Of a DNA stretch of 64,000 bases, positions 45,798 through 56,085 are shown in pieces. Both the position numbers and the translations under genes were made by a program. Each line of letters opens with the position of its first letter. Within the stretch, counting starts at the first letter, position 1. The stretch lies in contig NC_071354.1 in the NCBI RefSeq assembly GCF_943734655.1, positions 57,143,544-57,207,543 on the forward strand, read 5' to 3'. This DNA comes from Sabethes cyaneus (lineage: Eukaryota > Arthropoda > Insecta > Diptera > Culicidae). The notes beneath the pieces were generated by a model that had not been told where the DNA came from, searched no databases, and saw only the letters and a list, made by a program, of their open reading frames with translations.

Positions 45798-45899
45798 CCC
45801 AAGTAACATTTTGGGTTTTATTGCACTCTTATGATGGCATTCAAAATTAGTCTTGAAGACCGCTATAAGAGTACAATAAAACTCACATTGTTGCTTGGG
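45798..45899. mobile_element. 102-bp fold-back MITE with CCCAAG tips
   Basis: Two 40-nt arms (CCCAAGTAACATTTTGGGTT and inverse of CCCAAGCAACAATGTGAGTT) separated by about 20 nt. The tip matches the 665-bp element at 20219-20883. Confidence 0.75.
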
Positions 45900-47223
45900 A
45901 AGGGTGACAGACATATTGTTGTACGTTGACTCATAACTGATATTCTCTAATTACCTGATCTAAGCGTTGGTTTTTGTTCCTATTCGCGAAATGTAAACAC
46001 AAATTTCAAGATGGCGAGCGTTTAGCGTTAAATCTTTGCCAGAATCTTACAAAATAATAATTAATTAAAAATTCTGCTTAGTTTTTGTTATCACAACTAC
46101 CAGTCCTTGGCGCTGCGCGCAATAAAAATCGAGTAGTTGTAGCACAGAGAACAGACATTCATCTTAATCCCGCGAGCTGTGTAAACCTCCAACCCGCCAT
46201 ATTGAATGTATGTGGTAATGCTCCCGCTACGTGACGCTCGCATCGCTGACGAACCGGTTTTTGCTTTGATTGTTCTCCAAAACATTATAACTAACTGCGT
46301 TGCTACAGTAACTACAGTCTAAATTTGACAAAATAAACAATCACTATCATCATTCTTTGAAACTGTATATTTGGTAATATAAAAAATGGTTCTTATTGTG
46401 CAAATTATGCTTCAATGCTACCGCTACCTTCAGTTATCTTCGATTAAGATCACTTCCGTCTATGCTCGTACTGCTCGTCGATATAGGGTACGGGAGGGTA
46501 TTTTCAGCCTATTAAGTGGTAGCCTAAACAATATTCAAGAGTTACGTTGAAACTATATTCATTCCAGACAAGATGTTTATACCAGTTGATAGAATGTTAT
46601 TTACGGAATATCAGCGTTTATTTTGTTCTTAATGAAATGGTGTCTGTGTTTTTTAAATCCGACTCCCGAAATAGCCTGCACAGGGATTAGATGCTTTTCA
46701 AAAACAGATCAAAAGAGAGACCGATGGATAACGTGTCGGTATTGCCTAGATACCGGCTCTTTAAAGATAACTAGTTTGCAGTGACAATAGCTTGCTGCGG
46801 GCGCTAGTGTATCATTGAATCGTACATATACATTATCACCAGAAGCAAGTGGTTGTCACTCAAATTCTAGCTATGTCAACACGATAGAAGAGTTTCAGGG
46901 GCAACTGCATCAAATCTTGGTAGTTGTTTAAATAAAGCACCATATGCTGAAATTCAAAGCAAAATGCTGCAGATTGTTAGTGAATGAAAATTGATTTATA
47001 TTTTCATATCAGAGGGGAATTTGTGTGTTCTTCCGTGATGAAAAGAAGTGGAATTGTTCTGTGATACCTGTAGTAGATAAGACATGAATTGGTATAAAGT
47101 CGATATAATTAAGTTGCAATATGAATAACCACAAATTAGAGTGTAGAATTAAACTGCTCGAAAAGTGTGCTGACAGCACGGTTCGAGTGTTCGCGCAATA
47201 TCAGTGCGCTAAGTTCTGAGTCA
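45900..47223. other. No recognised feature
   Basis: No frame above about 65 codons, no repeat longer than a few tens of bases. Confidence 0.3.
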
Positions 47224-47313
47224 GACTGAGATAGCGCGACATCGGAAAATGATCCCATAGTTCGTCGAGTAAGCGAACTATCCATCATTTTCCGATGTCG
47301 CGCTATCTCAGTC
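47224..47313. repeat. 90-nt hairpin with perfect 30-bp stem
   Basis: GACTGAGATAGCGCGACATC starts a 30-bp perfect outer stem (47224-47253 with 47284-47313). A 3x2 internal loop, an 8-bp inner stem (ATAGTTCG) and a 9-nt loop follow. The size is that of a pre-microRNA, but the perfect stem is equally typical of a tiny MITE. Confidence 0.75.
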
Positions 47314-47526
47314 GTCAAACTCATCGACAGGCGCTTCTAACTTCACCATTTCATCATTAGATATGGCAGCATTGAAGCAGCGCAAGTGGTGCACCCTGAG
47401 ATAGATGTCGCGAGTGTTTTATTCAAAATTTTACACACCATTTGAATGAAATTTTATATGAACAGTAGCTGACCCGACAAACTTCGTATTGCCACAAATT
47501 AAGCTGTTTTGTACAGTCACAGTTAT
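47314..47526. other. Flank of the LTR retrotransposon
   Basis: No gene seen. GCTGACCCGACAAACTTCGT at 47468 on looks like part of an older repeat into which the LTR element inserted. Confidence 0.35.
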
Positions 47527-47530
47527 AAAT

Positions 47531-48993
47531 TGTAACAATATACCTTGTTACATGTGTTTATGTACGTTGAAATTTAGGTGCAAGTTCGAGTTAGCAAATG
47601 ATAAGTTAGAAAATTTTCGAATGAAACGTTGTGTGGGCACGACTTGCATCGTTGCATATAAGATAAAGCGACACCTAGCGAGGAATAGTAAAACGTTAGA
47701 TAAGACAGAATACACAGTGTTACTGGATGGTATAAATTGAGGGGGATTTCTGCCACGTTGTACCGACGTTATGACATCATTCGGGAAACTTCCAGAAATT
47801 TCCTATATAACTGATTGAGTAGTAGGTAGCGGGAGCAAGTAAATAGAAAACGACCAATCAGAGCACAGCACGCTAACACCTTTCGATCGCTTGTGAGGTG
47901 GAAAGCGTGATCGACTCGTTCACTTTGGTGGAGACCGTACTCGAGTTAAGTTAAACTTTATCGAGCAGTGTGAATCATTTAATTTGAATAAGTTAATTTG
48001 ATATTTAAGTTGATACGCGAGTGAATATTTAATTCGAAATTGTATTGTGAGTGTTTGAAACATTTAGGACCAAGATGTGTTTTAACTAGTTTTTTAACTT
48101 TGCAGTACGCGTTCGGAAAAACTATATAGTTAAAGTTTTAGAAAATTATTTTGAAATTTGTGCTGATTCAGGTAAGGATAAAAGTTGTCGAAGTAAGTGA
48201 AAACCAACTAATGTGAACACGTTGAATAGGTTCACCCACTAATTCAACGTGGGTGCTAGTCTAGGCTGAAACTCGAGGGTGGATTGTGGTCGTGCTGTCT
48301 GGCAAGCCGCTGGTTCTCCACCGACAGTGTTCCGGGGACGCATTTACCCCGACGAATTCTTGGCCGTCGTCAACATCGGCCGCGGTGCCGCCACCCAGCG
48401 CATACGACCTGCCACTGATACTGCTGCTCGCCTAGAAACCACGTGGGATGATCTCGACCACCGTTGGACACTTGTTAATCCGTCCACGAAAGCAAGTAAG
48501 CACGCATGTTTGAGCTCAGAAGAACGAAAAAAAGTGAAAGTTGGTTAGAAGCAAATAAAAGTAAGCTAGTGGCGCCAAAAGAAAAGCTAGGAAGAATCTG
48601 CACAAATTATTTTGAGTCGGGTCGAGTTAGATGTGAATAAAACACTTGAAGTCGGGAAACTAAAAAAAGGCATTTTGGTTAGTGCGATTAGTAAAAGTTG
48701 ACCCTGTTCGATTAACGTAACGATTGTGCGCCTCCATTAGAGTGTTAAAGGTAAACGTGGTGCTGATTTGGTCTCGCGCTCCCTAAACGATTTTCGCAGT
48801 ATTTTGGTTAGACTTTGTGGTTTGGATTTCGTTACACCCGCCCGGTGGTAAGAGTCTTTGGCCGGACATCGACGTGCTCTAGTGGCCTTCTCTGGCTTAG
48901 GGAAGTGGCGCTTAAGTCACTAGAGTGTAGTAAACTGCCACAGAGTTCCGAATACGAACGATTGAGTCGGAAGGAACAAAAGGCGAAGTTACA
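47531..48993 (+). repeat. 5' LTR, 1463 bp
   Basis: It begins TGTAAC and ends GTTACA. TATATAA at 47804-47810 is a candidate TATA box. AATAAA occurs at 48554 and 48636 as candidate polyadenylation signals. A strong splice-donor-like CAG|GTAAGG lies at 48169-48176. The segment 48279-48548 is noticeably GC-richer and open for 89 codons in both LTR copies; function unknown. Confidence 0.95.
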
Positions 48994-48996
48994 TTT

Positions 48997-49014
48997 TGGC
49001 GCCCAACGTGGGGC
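48997..49014 (+). promoter_or_regulatory. Primer binding site, tRNA-Lys
   Basis: TGGCGCCCAACGTGGGGC, three bases after the LTR, is an 18-nt perfect complement of the 3' end (with CCA) of the insect tRNA-Lys(CUU) as I remember it. It primes minus-strand DNA synthesis. Confidence 0.85.
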
Positions 49015-49277
49015 CACGTTCTTTAGTCGAAAATCTGCAAAGTGGGAAATTTTTTTTTAGTAAATTTGAATTTTACATTTGGGATAAATTTAAGTGGGTT
49101 TCGGATTTGTATATATATAGGTAACGTTTAGTATAGGCATTCGTAGGTGTAGGATTAGGTTTAAATTGTATTATCTTTTCATTTTTCTATATTTCTTTTT
49201 ACTCTACAAATTAATATTTTTACAATTGTTTTCTTTACCTGAACTAAATATTAAATTTGCTTTTTTCGAGTCTAATA

Positions 49278-51353
49278 ATGGCTGAGGCTCAACCTGAGGT
49301 TGCCCAGTGTGGGAAAGCCCAGGATGTGGCACATTTTTATCGGATGAATGTTTCGCATTTAGAAGAATACGAACTCGACTATGAACTTATCTTACGCGGA
49401 TCCTCAATCGAGGGAACTAGGCAAGATAAGGAACGTCGGTTACGAAATCGGTTACGTGATGATGAAAAGGAAAAACGACGGTATAGTAGTTCGCGTACGG
49501 CATCAGAAGAGTGCGCACTTATTGAACCGCGTTTAGTGGAAATTGAAAATTCAATTTTGAACGATTTCAATCCCGCCGCGAAAGCAAGATTGTACCATTA
49601 CTATAATAGATTGCGTTGGTGTTTTGTCGATACACCCGAACAAGAAGAAAGTCGGAGTATTTTGGTAGATATTATTAAAGTTATGCTGTCAACGTATTTC
49701 AGTGAGGTAGTGAGTGATAGTGATGAAATTTTTGAATCGATTCCGCCGCTGGCTGATGAATTAGCGAAAGTGCAACAAGAAGGGGAGAATATTCCAAGTA
49801 CAGAGAGATCGAGAGAAGAATCAGGACCATCGGGTGCAATAGTAGTGGAACCTTTGAGACCGACAGGGACCACCCCGAAGAACTTAGAACTGCGACGACG
49901 GGTATCATTCTCGGAACGTACAGTAAGCGAAAACAGAGCTGCTCAGTCACCACTAGGACCACCCTCGGAAAGAAGGGACAGAGTAGAACGAACCCCTGCT
50001 GGCTTTGGAAATAGCTACGTGAATCGGGACGTGCCTGGTCGACCGCCAACACGGGAGACAAACGAATATGTGCATGTTTCGGAAATCAACGAGTATGTAA
50101 GGAAATGCATCGAACAATACCTTTCAAGTGAACGGAGGCAAATTGTGGTACAGGAGACCGTTGACCGCCTAGCTGAAGGACTTCTAAGGACGAACCTTCG
50201 AGATACGGAAGTGATGAACATCTCTAGAGCACCAATTCCAGAAGCACTACATCCGGAATCTATTATGGCAAAGAGGAGTCAGGAGTTACGACGTTGGTCT
50301 GTCGTTCCTGGTGAACTTAAAGTACCACCATCGGCAGCACGCAGTCGCATATGTACAGATGCAGCGTTCAATCGAACTGTACCGCGTGAGTCGGATTTCT
50401 CACAGCCCAGAAGTACCCCGCTGACTGACATTAATAATATAGCGGAAAATCCGTTTGAACCGCGACGATCGTCGTCGAATGGACAAAGACGAACGGAACG
50501 ATACCCGCATCAAATTTGTAAAATTATCGGGACTTGGCCGAAGTTTAGTGGAGATAACAGTACCGTTCCTTTGGTGTCTTTCCTAAGAACAATCGATATG
50601 TTATGCCGATCGTACGAAATTGAAAAGGAGGAACTTAAGCCGCATGCACACCTGCTGTTCACAGGCGATGCATACACCTGGTATACGACCTACGTGGACA
50701 AGTTTAGCACTTGGGATGCGTTGCTATATTATTTAACCATGCGGTACGATAACCCAAATCGTGATCGGTTTATTAAAGACGAGATGAGAGCTCGGAAACA
50801 GAAGCCTAACGAACTTTTTAGTGCGTTTCTGACGGATCTGGATGCTTTAGAACAAAGATTAATACACCCCATGTCTGAATTTGATAAATTCGAGCTTGTA
50901 GTGGAAAACATGAAAATGTCGTACAAGCGACGATTAGCCTTAGAGGACATTCATTCTGTGGAAGATTTAGCACAAAAATGCTATCGTTTTGATGCGCTCG
51001 AACAAGCCTTATTTAATCCTCGTTCGAGGGGAGTTGGTCAGGAAGTGCACGCAGTGGTAGCAGAATATGATGAAGAGTCGGACGGAGAACTGAACGCGAT
51101 CGAAGCGAAAACAACACGCAAGACAAATCAGGTAAAAGTTGGTAGAGAGTTTGAGCAAAGAAGTCAAAATGAAGTATTCTGTTGGAATTGTCAGAGGAAA
51201 GGACACTTTTGGCGCTTTTGCCCAGAAGCGAAACAAGTTTTTGGTCATTTGTGTGGGCATACCGGAAGAGTAGTTGCTAATTGTCCTGGTAATCATCAGA
51301 TGATTAGTAGACAAGTAAGTGAATCAAAAAACGTGAGGAAAGAAGATGCTTAA
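49278..51353 (+). CDS. gag: Gag polyprotein, 691 aa
   Basis: The start is the ATG in AATAATGGCTGAG; the frame is open 21 nt further upstream without an ATG. The N-terminal 400 residues are charged and rich in Arg/Glu/Ser. Residues about 415-575 form a capsid-like retrotransposon Gag domain (IIGTWPKFSGDN, then FTGDAYTWYTTYV, then LYYLTMRYDNPNRD). Near 634 is one complete CCHC zinc knuckle (CWNCQRKGHFWRFC). A second knuckle-like segment follows (HLCGHTGRVVANC) that lacks the first Cys and the His. Gag would package element RNA into particles. The frame ends at 51353, overlapping the open pol frame by 31 nt. No stops or shifts inside. Confidence 0.9.
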   Translation: MAEAQPEVAQCGKAQDVAHFYRMNVSHLEEYELDYELILRGSSIEGTRQDKERRLRNRLRDDEKEKRRYSSSRTASEECALIEPRLVEIENSILNDFNPAAKARLYHYYNRLRWCFVDTPEQEESRSILVDIIKVMLSTYFSEVVSDSDEIFESIPPLADELAKVQQEGENIPSTERSREESGPSGAIVVEPLRPTGTTPKNLELRRRVSFSERTVSENRAAQSPLGPPSERRDRVERTPAGFGNSYVNRDVPGRPPTRETNEYVHVSEINEYVRKCIEQYLSSERRQIVVQETVDRLAEGLLRTNLRDTEVMNISRAPIPEALHPESIMAKRSQELRRWSVVPGELKVPPSAARSRICTDAAFNRTVPRESDFSQPRSTPLTDINNIAENPFEPRRSSSNGQRRTERYPHQICKIIGTWPKFSGDNSTVPLVSFLRTIDMLCRSYEIEKEELKPHAHLLFTGDAYTWYTTYVDKFSTWDALLYYLTMRYDNPNRDRFIKDEMRARKQKPNELFSAFLTDLDALEQRLIHPMSEFDKFELVVENMKMSYKRRLALEDIHSVEDLAQKCYRFDALEQALFNPRSRGVGQEVHAVVAEYDEESDGELNAIEAKTTRKTNQVKVGREFEQRSQNEVFCWNCQRKGHFWRFCPEAKQVFGHLCGHTGRVVANCPGNHQMISRQVSESKNVRKEDA

Positions 51354-54300
51354 GGAACCAAGCTTCTTCTAACGTCGCAAATACGGTTCCAACAAACACT
51401 CAACCATGGCAATTCTCACAGTACACTGAAGTAATGCAGATCGACGTGAAACCTCACAAATGTCCGCGAATTAAGGTCAAAATATTAGGTCACGAAATAG
51501 AGGCATTGGCAGATACCGGAGCGGCAGTAACAATATTAAATTCTTCGGAATTAGTGCGTAAACTTGGTTTACAAATTCATCCAGTTCATCTAAAGATACG
51601 AACAGCTGACGGAACCGCTCACCGATGTATAGGTGGTACAAATGTGCCATTTACGTACGGTTCGAAAACAATAGTGGTATCTACTGTAATAGTGGAAGGG
51701 ATCTCGCAAAAACTAATATTAGGAATGGATTTCCTCAATGCGTTTGAATTTGAGCTGCGTAGTCCGCTAACAGTGAGCTCGGAAATTGATTTGATAGACT
51801 TTAATTATGTCGAAAACTACTTTGGCGATAATGAAGAGTCGATTGTGTTCACGATAATGCCGGAAAATGTACACGACCCCACTCAAACCTGCGAAAATCC
51901 TGAAAGGGATTACAGTCTTGAGCTGCCTACGCTAGATTACCCTGAAGATTCTGTTAACGGCCCGGAAGATATCAAAACCGAGCACCACCTTACTGAGGCG
52001 CAACGTTCAATACTCTTCAAAGCGGTGAAGAAAATCCCGTGCACGAGTGAGGGAAATTTAGGGAGGACAAGCGTGCTAAAACATAGCATCGAACTGATAC
52101 CCGAGGGAAATTTTAAAAGGAAATACCCCATGTATAAATATTCACCTGCGGTAGAACGCGAAGTGGATAACGAAATAGAACGCATGAAGTCCCTTGGTGT
52201 GATAGAGGAGTGTCACGGACCAGTCGATTTCCTGAATCCCATCCTACCCGTCAAGAAGGCTAGCGGGAAGTGGAGGATATGCTTGGACTCTAGGGGACTA
52301 AATCAGGTGACAAAACGAGACGATTTTCCATTCCCGAGCATGACGAACATTTTGCACCGAGTAAAAAAATCAAAGTACTTTTCGATCATCGATCTATCGG
52401 AGTCTTACTACCAAGTTCCTTTGGAAACGAACTCAAAAAACAAAACTGCGTTCCGTACAGGAAAGGGATTGTACCGTTTCACTGTAATGCCATTTGGTCT
52501 GACGAATGCACCGGCTACAATGGCCCGCCTAATAACCAAAGTATTAGGACACGACCTCGAACCGTATGTGTATACGTATCTCGACGACACTATAGTCGCT
52601 ACAGAGACTTTTGACACACATATTCGAATGTTGGAGAAAATCGCTGAAAGATTCCATGCTGCTGGTTTAACAATAAACATACAGAAAACGAAATTTTGCC
52701 AAACTACAATAAAATACTTAGGGTATGTTCTTTCTGAAGATGGCTTATCAATCGATCCTGCAAAGATTCAACCGGTTTTAGATTACCCGACACCTAAGAC
52801 TGTGAAGGATATTAGAAGGTTATTGGGACTTGCTGGCTTCTACCAAAAGTTCATCCCGAATTATTCGGACATTACTGCACCAATATCGGACCTCCTAAAG
52901 AAAGGTAAAAAGGTTTCATGGTCAACCGAAGCTGATATCTCCTTCAATAAGCTTAAATCTGCCCTAGTATCGGCGCCCATTTTCGCAAACCCTAATTTTG
53001 ACTTGGCGTTCATAATCGAAACCGACAGTTCGGATCAAGCAATCGGCGCAGTATTAACGCAAGTCCAGGAAGGCGAACGGAAATGCCTTGCTTTCTTCTC
53101 GAAAAAGCTATCGGGAACGCAACGACGGTATAGCGCAACTGAGCGAGAGTGTTTAGCGGTTCTTTTAAGCATAGAACATTTCAAGCACTTTGTAGAAGGA
53201 ACTCGGTTCGTTGTACAAACTGACGCAATGAGCTTAACCTTCTTACAAACAATGTCAATCGAATCAAAATCACCGCGAATAGCTCGATGGGCTTTGAAAC
53301 TATCCAAATACGACGTTTCGTTTCAGTATAAAAAGGGAACGGAAAACATTTCGGCAGATTTTTTATCGCGGGGCGTTTATCAAATATCAGCCGATGTGCC
53401 GGACGAATACATATCTGGTTTACGCGAGCAGATTGATAAATATCCCCAAAGATATAAAGATTTCCAAATTGTCGATGGGAAAGTCTATAAATATATCACA
53501 AACACATCAGAATTGGACGATGGCGGTTTTAGATGGAAATACGTCGTGCCAGCCGCAGAGAGGAAAGCCATCGTACAACAAACCCATCAAGAAGCCCACC
53601 TCGGTTTTGTCAAAACTTTAGGAAAAGTTCGAGAAAAATATTATTGGCCAAAGATGTCCATTGATGTTAAACGATACTGTGCAACGTGCGAAGTTTGCAA
53701 GGAATCCAAAGTAGATAACGTCAAATGTACACCACCATGCGGAAAAAGGAAAATCTGTTCGAGACCCTGGGAAATGATATCGCTAGACTTTCTAGGTCCA
53801 TATCCACGTTCCAAAAAGGGCAACATTTGGTGCTTGGTAGTATCCGATTTCTACTCCAAGTTCGTCATGGTGCAATGTATGCGGTCAGCTACAACGCAAG
53901 CAGTCTGTACGTTCCTAGAAAACATGGTGTTCCTCGTATTTGGTGTCCCATCAATTTGTATATCAGACAACGCATCAGTTTTTACGTCGAAATTGTTCGA
54001 AAAACTGTTAAATTCATACCAGGTAACGCATTGGAATTTGGCCGTGTATCATCCGGGACCAAATCCTACTGAGCGAGTAAATCGCGTCATAGTAACGGCT
54101 ATACGATGCTCACTAAACAAAAAAGACTCTCATAAAGAATGGGACGAAGACGTTAATCGTATTGCAATGGCTATACGAACCTCCGTACATGACTCCACAG
54201 GATTTACCCCGTACTTCCTTAACTTTGGCAGGAACATGATCAGCAGTGGAGAGGAATACGAAAACGTGAGAGAAGCGGAAGACGAAAATCGCATCACGAA

Positions 54301-54607
54301 GTTCCGGGACAACCAAAGAAAATTGCTAGAAGTTGTTCAAAATAACATGAAAAATGCATATCGTAAATACGCGCATCACTACAACTTGCGAAGCAACCCA
54401 AAAAGACAGTTCGAAGAAGGCGAAATAGTTTATAAGAAAAACATTCATCAGTCTGATAAAAATAAAAACTTTGTTGGCAAATTTGCTAACAAATTTACAA
54501 AAGTTCGTATAAAACAAAAACTAGGATCTAACACTTTTGCCCTAGAAGACCTAAATGGGAACAGAATCTCAGGGACCTATCATGCCTCATTCTTGAAAAA
54601 AGCCTAA
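51323..54607 (+). CDS. pol: Pol polyprotein (protease-RT-RNase H-integrase)
   Basis: The frame is open from 51323, just after a TGA, in the -1 phase relative to gag. The first ATG at 51434 precedes 1057 codons, but expression as a Gag-Pol fusion is more likely. Counted from that ATG: aspartic protease ADTGAAVTIL (Asp27); RT with KVKKASGKWRICLDSRGLN and the YLDD catalytic motif at 382-385; RNase H with ETDSSDQAIGAVL and TERECLAVLL; and integrase with an HHCC zinc-binding region (HQEAH, CATCEVC), catalytic Asp in SLDFLGPYP, Asp in ISDNASVF and Glu in NPTERVNR about 35 residues later. All hallmark residues are present. A C-terminal tail with KRQFEEGEIVYKK and SGTYHASFLKKA closes the protein. Confidence 0.93.
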   Translation: MKKREERRCLRNQASSNVANTVPTNTQPWQFSQYTEVMQIDVKPHKCPRIKVKILGHEIEALADTGAAVTILNSSELVRKLGLQIHPVHLKIRTADGTAHRCIGGTNVPFTYGSKTIVVSTVIVEGISQKLILGMDFLNAFEFELRSPLTVSSEIDLIDFNYVENYFGDNEESIVFTIMPENVHDPTQTCENPERDYSLELPTLDYPEDSVNGPEDIKTEHHLTEAQRSILFKAVKKIPCTSEGNLGRTSVLKHSIELIPEGNFKRKYPMYKYSPAVEREVDNEIERMKSLGVIEECHGPVDFLNPILPVKKASGKWRICLDSRGLNQVTKRDDFPFPSMTNILHRVKKSKYFSIIDLSESYYQVPLETNSKNKTAFRTGKGLYRFTVMPFGLTNAPATMARLITKVLGHDLEPYVYTYLDDTIVATETFDTHIRMLEKIAERFHAAGLTINIQKTKFCQTTIKYLGYVLSEDGLSIDPAKIQPVLDYPTPKTVKDIRRLLGLAGFYQKFIPNYSDITAPISDLLKKGKKVSWSTEADISFNKLKSALVSAPIFANPNFDLAFIIETDSSDQAIGAVLTQVQEGERKCLAFFSKKLSGTQRRYSATERECLAVLLSIEHFKHFVEGTRFVVQTDAMSLTFLQTMSIESKSPRIARWALKLSKYDVSFQYKKGTENISADFLSRGVYQISADVPDEYISGLREQIDKYPQRYKDFQIVDGKVYKYITNTSELDDGGFRWKYVVPAAERKAIVQQTHQEAHLGFVKTLGKVREKYYWPKMSIDVKRYCATCEVCKESKVDNVKCTPPCGKRKICSRPWEMISLDFLGPYPRSKKGNIWCLVVSDFYSKFVMVQCMRSATTQAVCTFLENMVFLVFGVPSICISDNASVFTSKLFEKLLNSYQVTHWNLAVYHPGPNPTERVNRVIVTAIRCSLNKKDSHKEWDEDVNRIAMAIRTSVHDSTGFTPYFLNFGRNMISSGEEYENVREAEDENRITKFRDNQRKLLEVVQNNMKNAYRKYAHHYNLRSNPKRQFEEGEIVYKKNIHQSDKNKNFVGKFANKFTKVRIKQKLGSNTFALEDLNGNRISGTYHASFLKKA
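51326..51370 (+). promoter_or_regulatory. -1 ribosomal frameshift signal at gag/pol
   Basis: A AAA AAC (51326-51332) lies in the exact gag phase (codons TCA AAA AAC) and fits the X XXY YYZ rule. Eight bases later a hairpin starts: AGAAGATGCTT (51341-51351) pairs with AAGCTTCTTCT (51360-51370), 10 of 11 pairs, with an 8-nt loop. The hairpin contains the gag stop codon. The pol frame is open from 51323, so a -1 slip joins gag to pol. The mechanism is established for many retroelements; its use here is inferred from sequence. Confidence 0.85.
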
Positions 54608-56085
54608 ACCTAAGCTCCTAAGCTACGTCGGTAAGTGTCTGTGGTTAGACCTTACATAAACAAAAATGCCTAACCGGTAAAAAAATACACAATGTGGATA
54701 TTTCATTAACAAACCTAACCCGATGTCGACGTCGAGCTCGCTCCGTCCATCGTGGCCAAAACTGCTCCAGCTATGTCGGTGAGTGCTGGGAACCTAGCCT
54801 CGCATAAACGAGAAACATAAATCCGTAGCAAATACTCTTTAGAGGAACCTAAAATAGAAAAATAAAACGAGCATTAGAAAAGAAAAGGTAAACAAAGTCG
54901 GACTGATGCGATGTTGAACCATCTCCATCAATCGCGACACGAACCTGAAAAAAAAAACAAACAAATTAGTTATTTGTTCGAACTAGAGGAATAATATAAA
55001 TATGTTAGTGTAATTAGTAAGAGTAATATGTGAGCCGCAAATTTAGTGGTAGCATGCAAAATGTAGATACAAAATACTTAGCTCTGAGTAACACGATAAG
55101 CAGCGACCTTGACCTTGTGAATCGGGAACCTTAGCCTTAAATTGAAGCGGGTCCAGGTTGTAGTACAGTAAGAGAGGGCAGTCATCACACTACTGCTTAA
55201 GCTCGAAGACGACAACATACGGCAAAATGGTTATTCAAAGCTGTAAGAAATAAGAATATTTCAATTAAATTTTATCAATAAGTGTATAGAATCGTTCAAC
55301 TTACCTGCAAAATTAATTCAATTTGCAAAAGCAAATTTAACAGCACATTTCCACTTATAATCAAAACAAACTTTGACAGAATTAGCCAATGTTCGAAATT
55401 AGTTCGAATCACATAAATTTCGAAATTGGAACTTACATGAAAGCAATAGCCCAATGCATTCGAATACGTAGAGTGAATGAGGTAAATACGAGCAGAGGAT
55501 GAATAAGTAAATAAGTTAGATTTATGATGTTCCATTCATTAATGGAGGAAAAAAAAAACACTAGGGCAGAAACATGTTTTGTACCCAATGATAAGGTACA
55601 GTTATTAATTTGATGGGAATAATGAAGCAATTGGGTTTTTCACAATTGTGTGAAGTAATAAATATGAGTAAGAAAAGTTATTGGTTTTTCACAATTTTGT
55701 GAAGTTATGAAGTAGGAGAATAGAAGGACTTGTTTCACAAATTTGTGAAGTTATATGAATTGGGGAATTTGGGGCGAAGTTTTATTCTGGAGTTGGAGGG
55801 AGCGAAGTAAATTTTTCACGTATATGTGAAGTTTAAAGTATAAGTAACAGTTTGGATTTTGTTAGTGGGGGGGGAAATTGCGTGCATACGTAGATGCAAG
55901 CAATAGGGATGAATGAGATTAGAGTGACTGAAGTATTCGAAGGCACAAAACACGTTACAAATGCAATAGACCGGTTTTAAAAATGGTACGCAGATTAGAA
56001 CGAAAAGTGATATAAAACGTACTAGTTTATTTTAAGATAGAAAAAAAGGTTTTGAAAACTTTTTTTTAAAGTTAGCGTGGGCGAA
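54608..56085 (+). other. 3' noncoding region of the LTR element with hairpin array
   Basis: No frame above about 80 codons on either strand and no envelope-like features. A ~50-bp segment is duplicated (54617-54666 and 54767-54815, around GCTAYGTCGGTRAGTG). Four small palindromes TTCACA-N4-TGTGAA lie at 55639, 55688, 55734 and 55815. A purine-rich GTGGGGGGGGAAA occurs at 55866. The bases directly before the 3' LTR (GTTAGCGTGGGCGAA) make a weak polypurine tract. Confidence 0.7.

Noticed and set aside
54608..56085. An envelope gene after pol
   Set aside because: No frame above about 80 codons, no signal peptide or transmembrane pattern in plus orientation.
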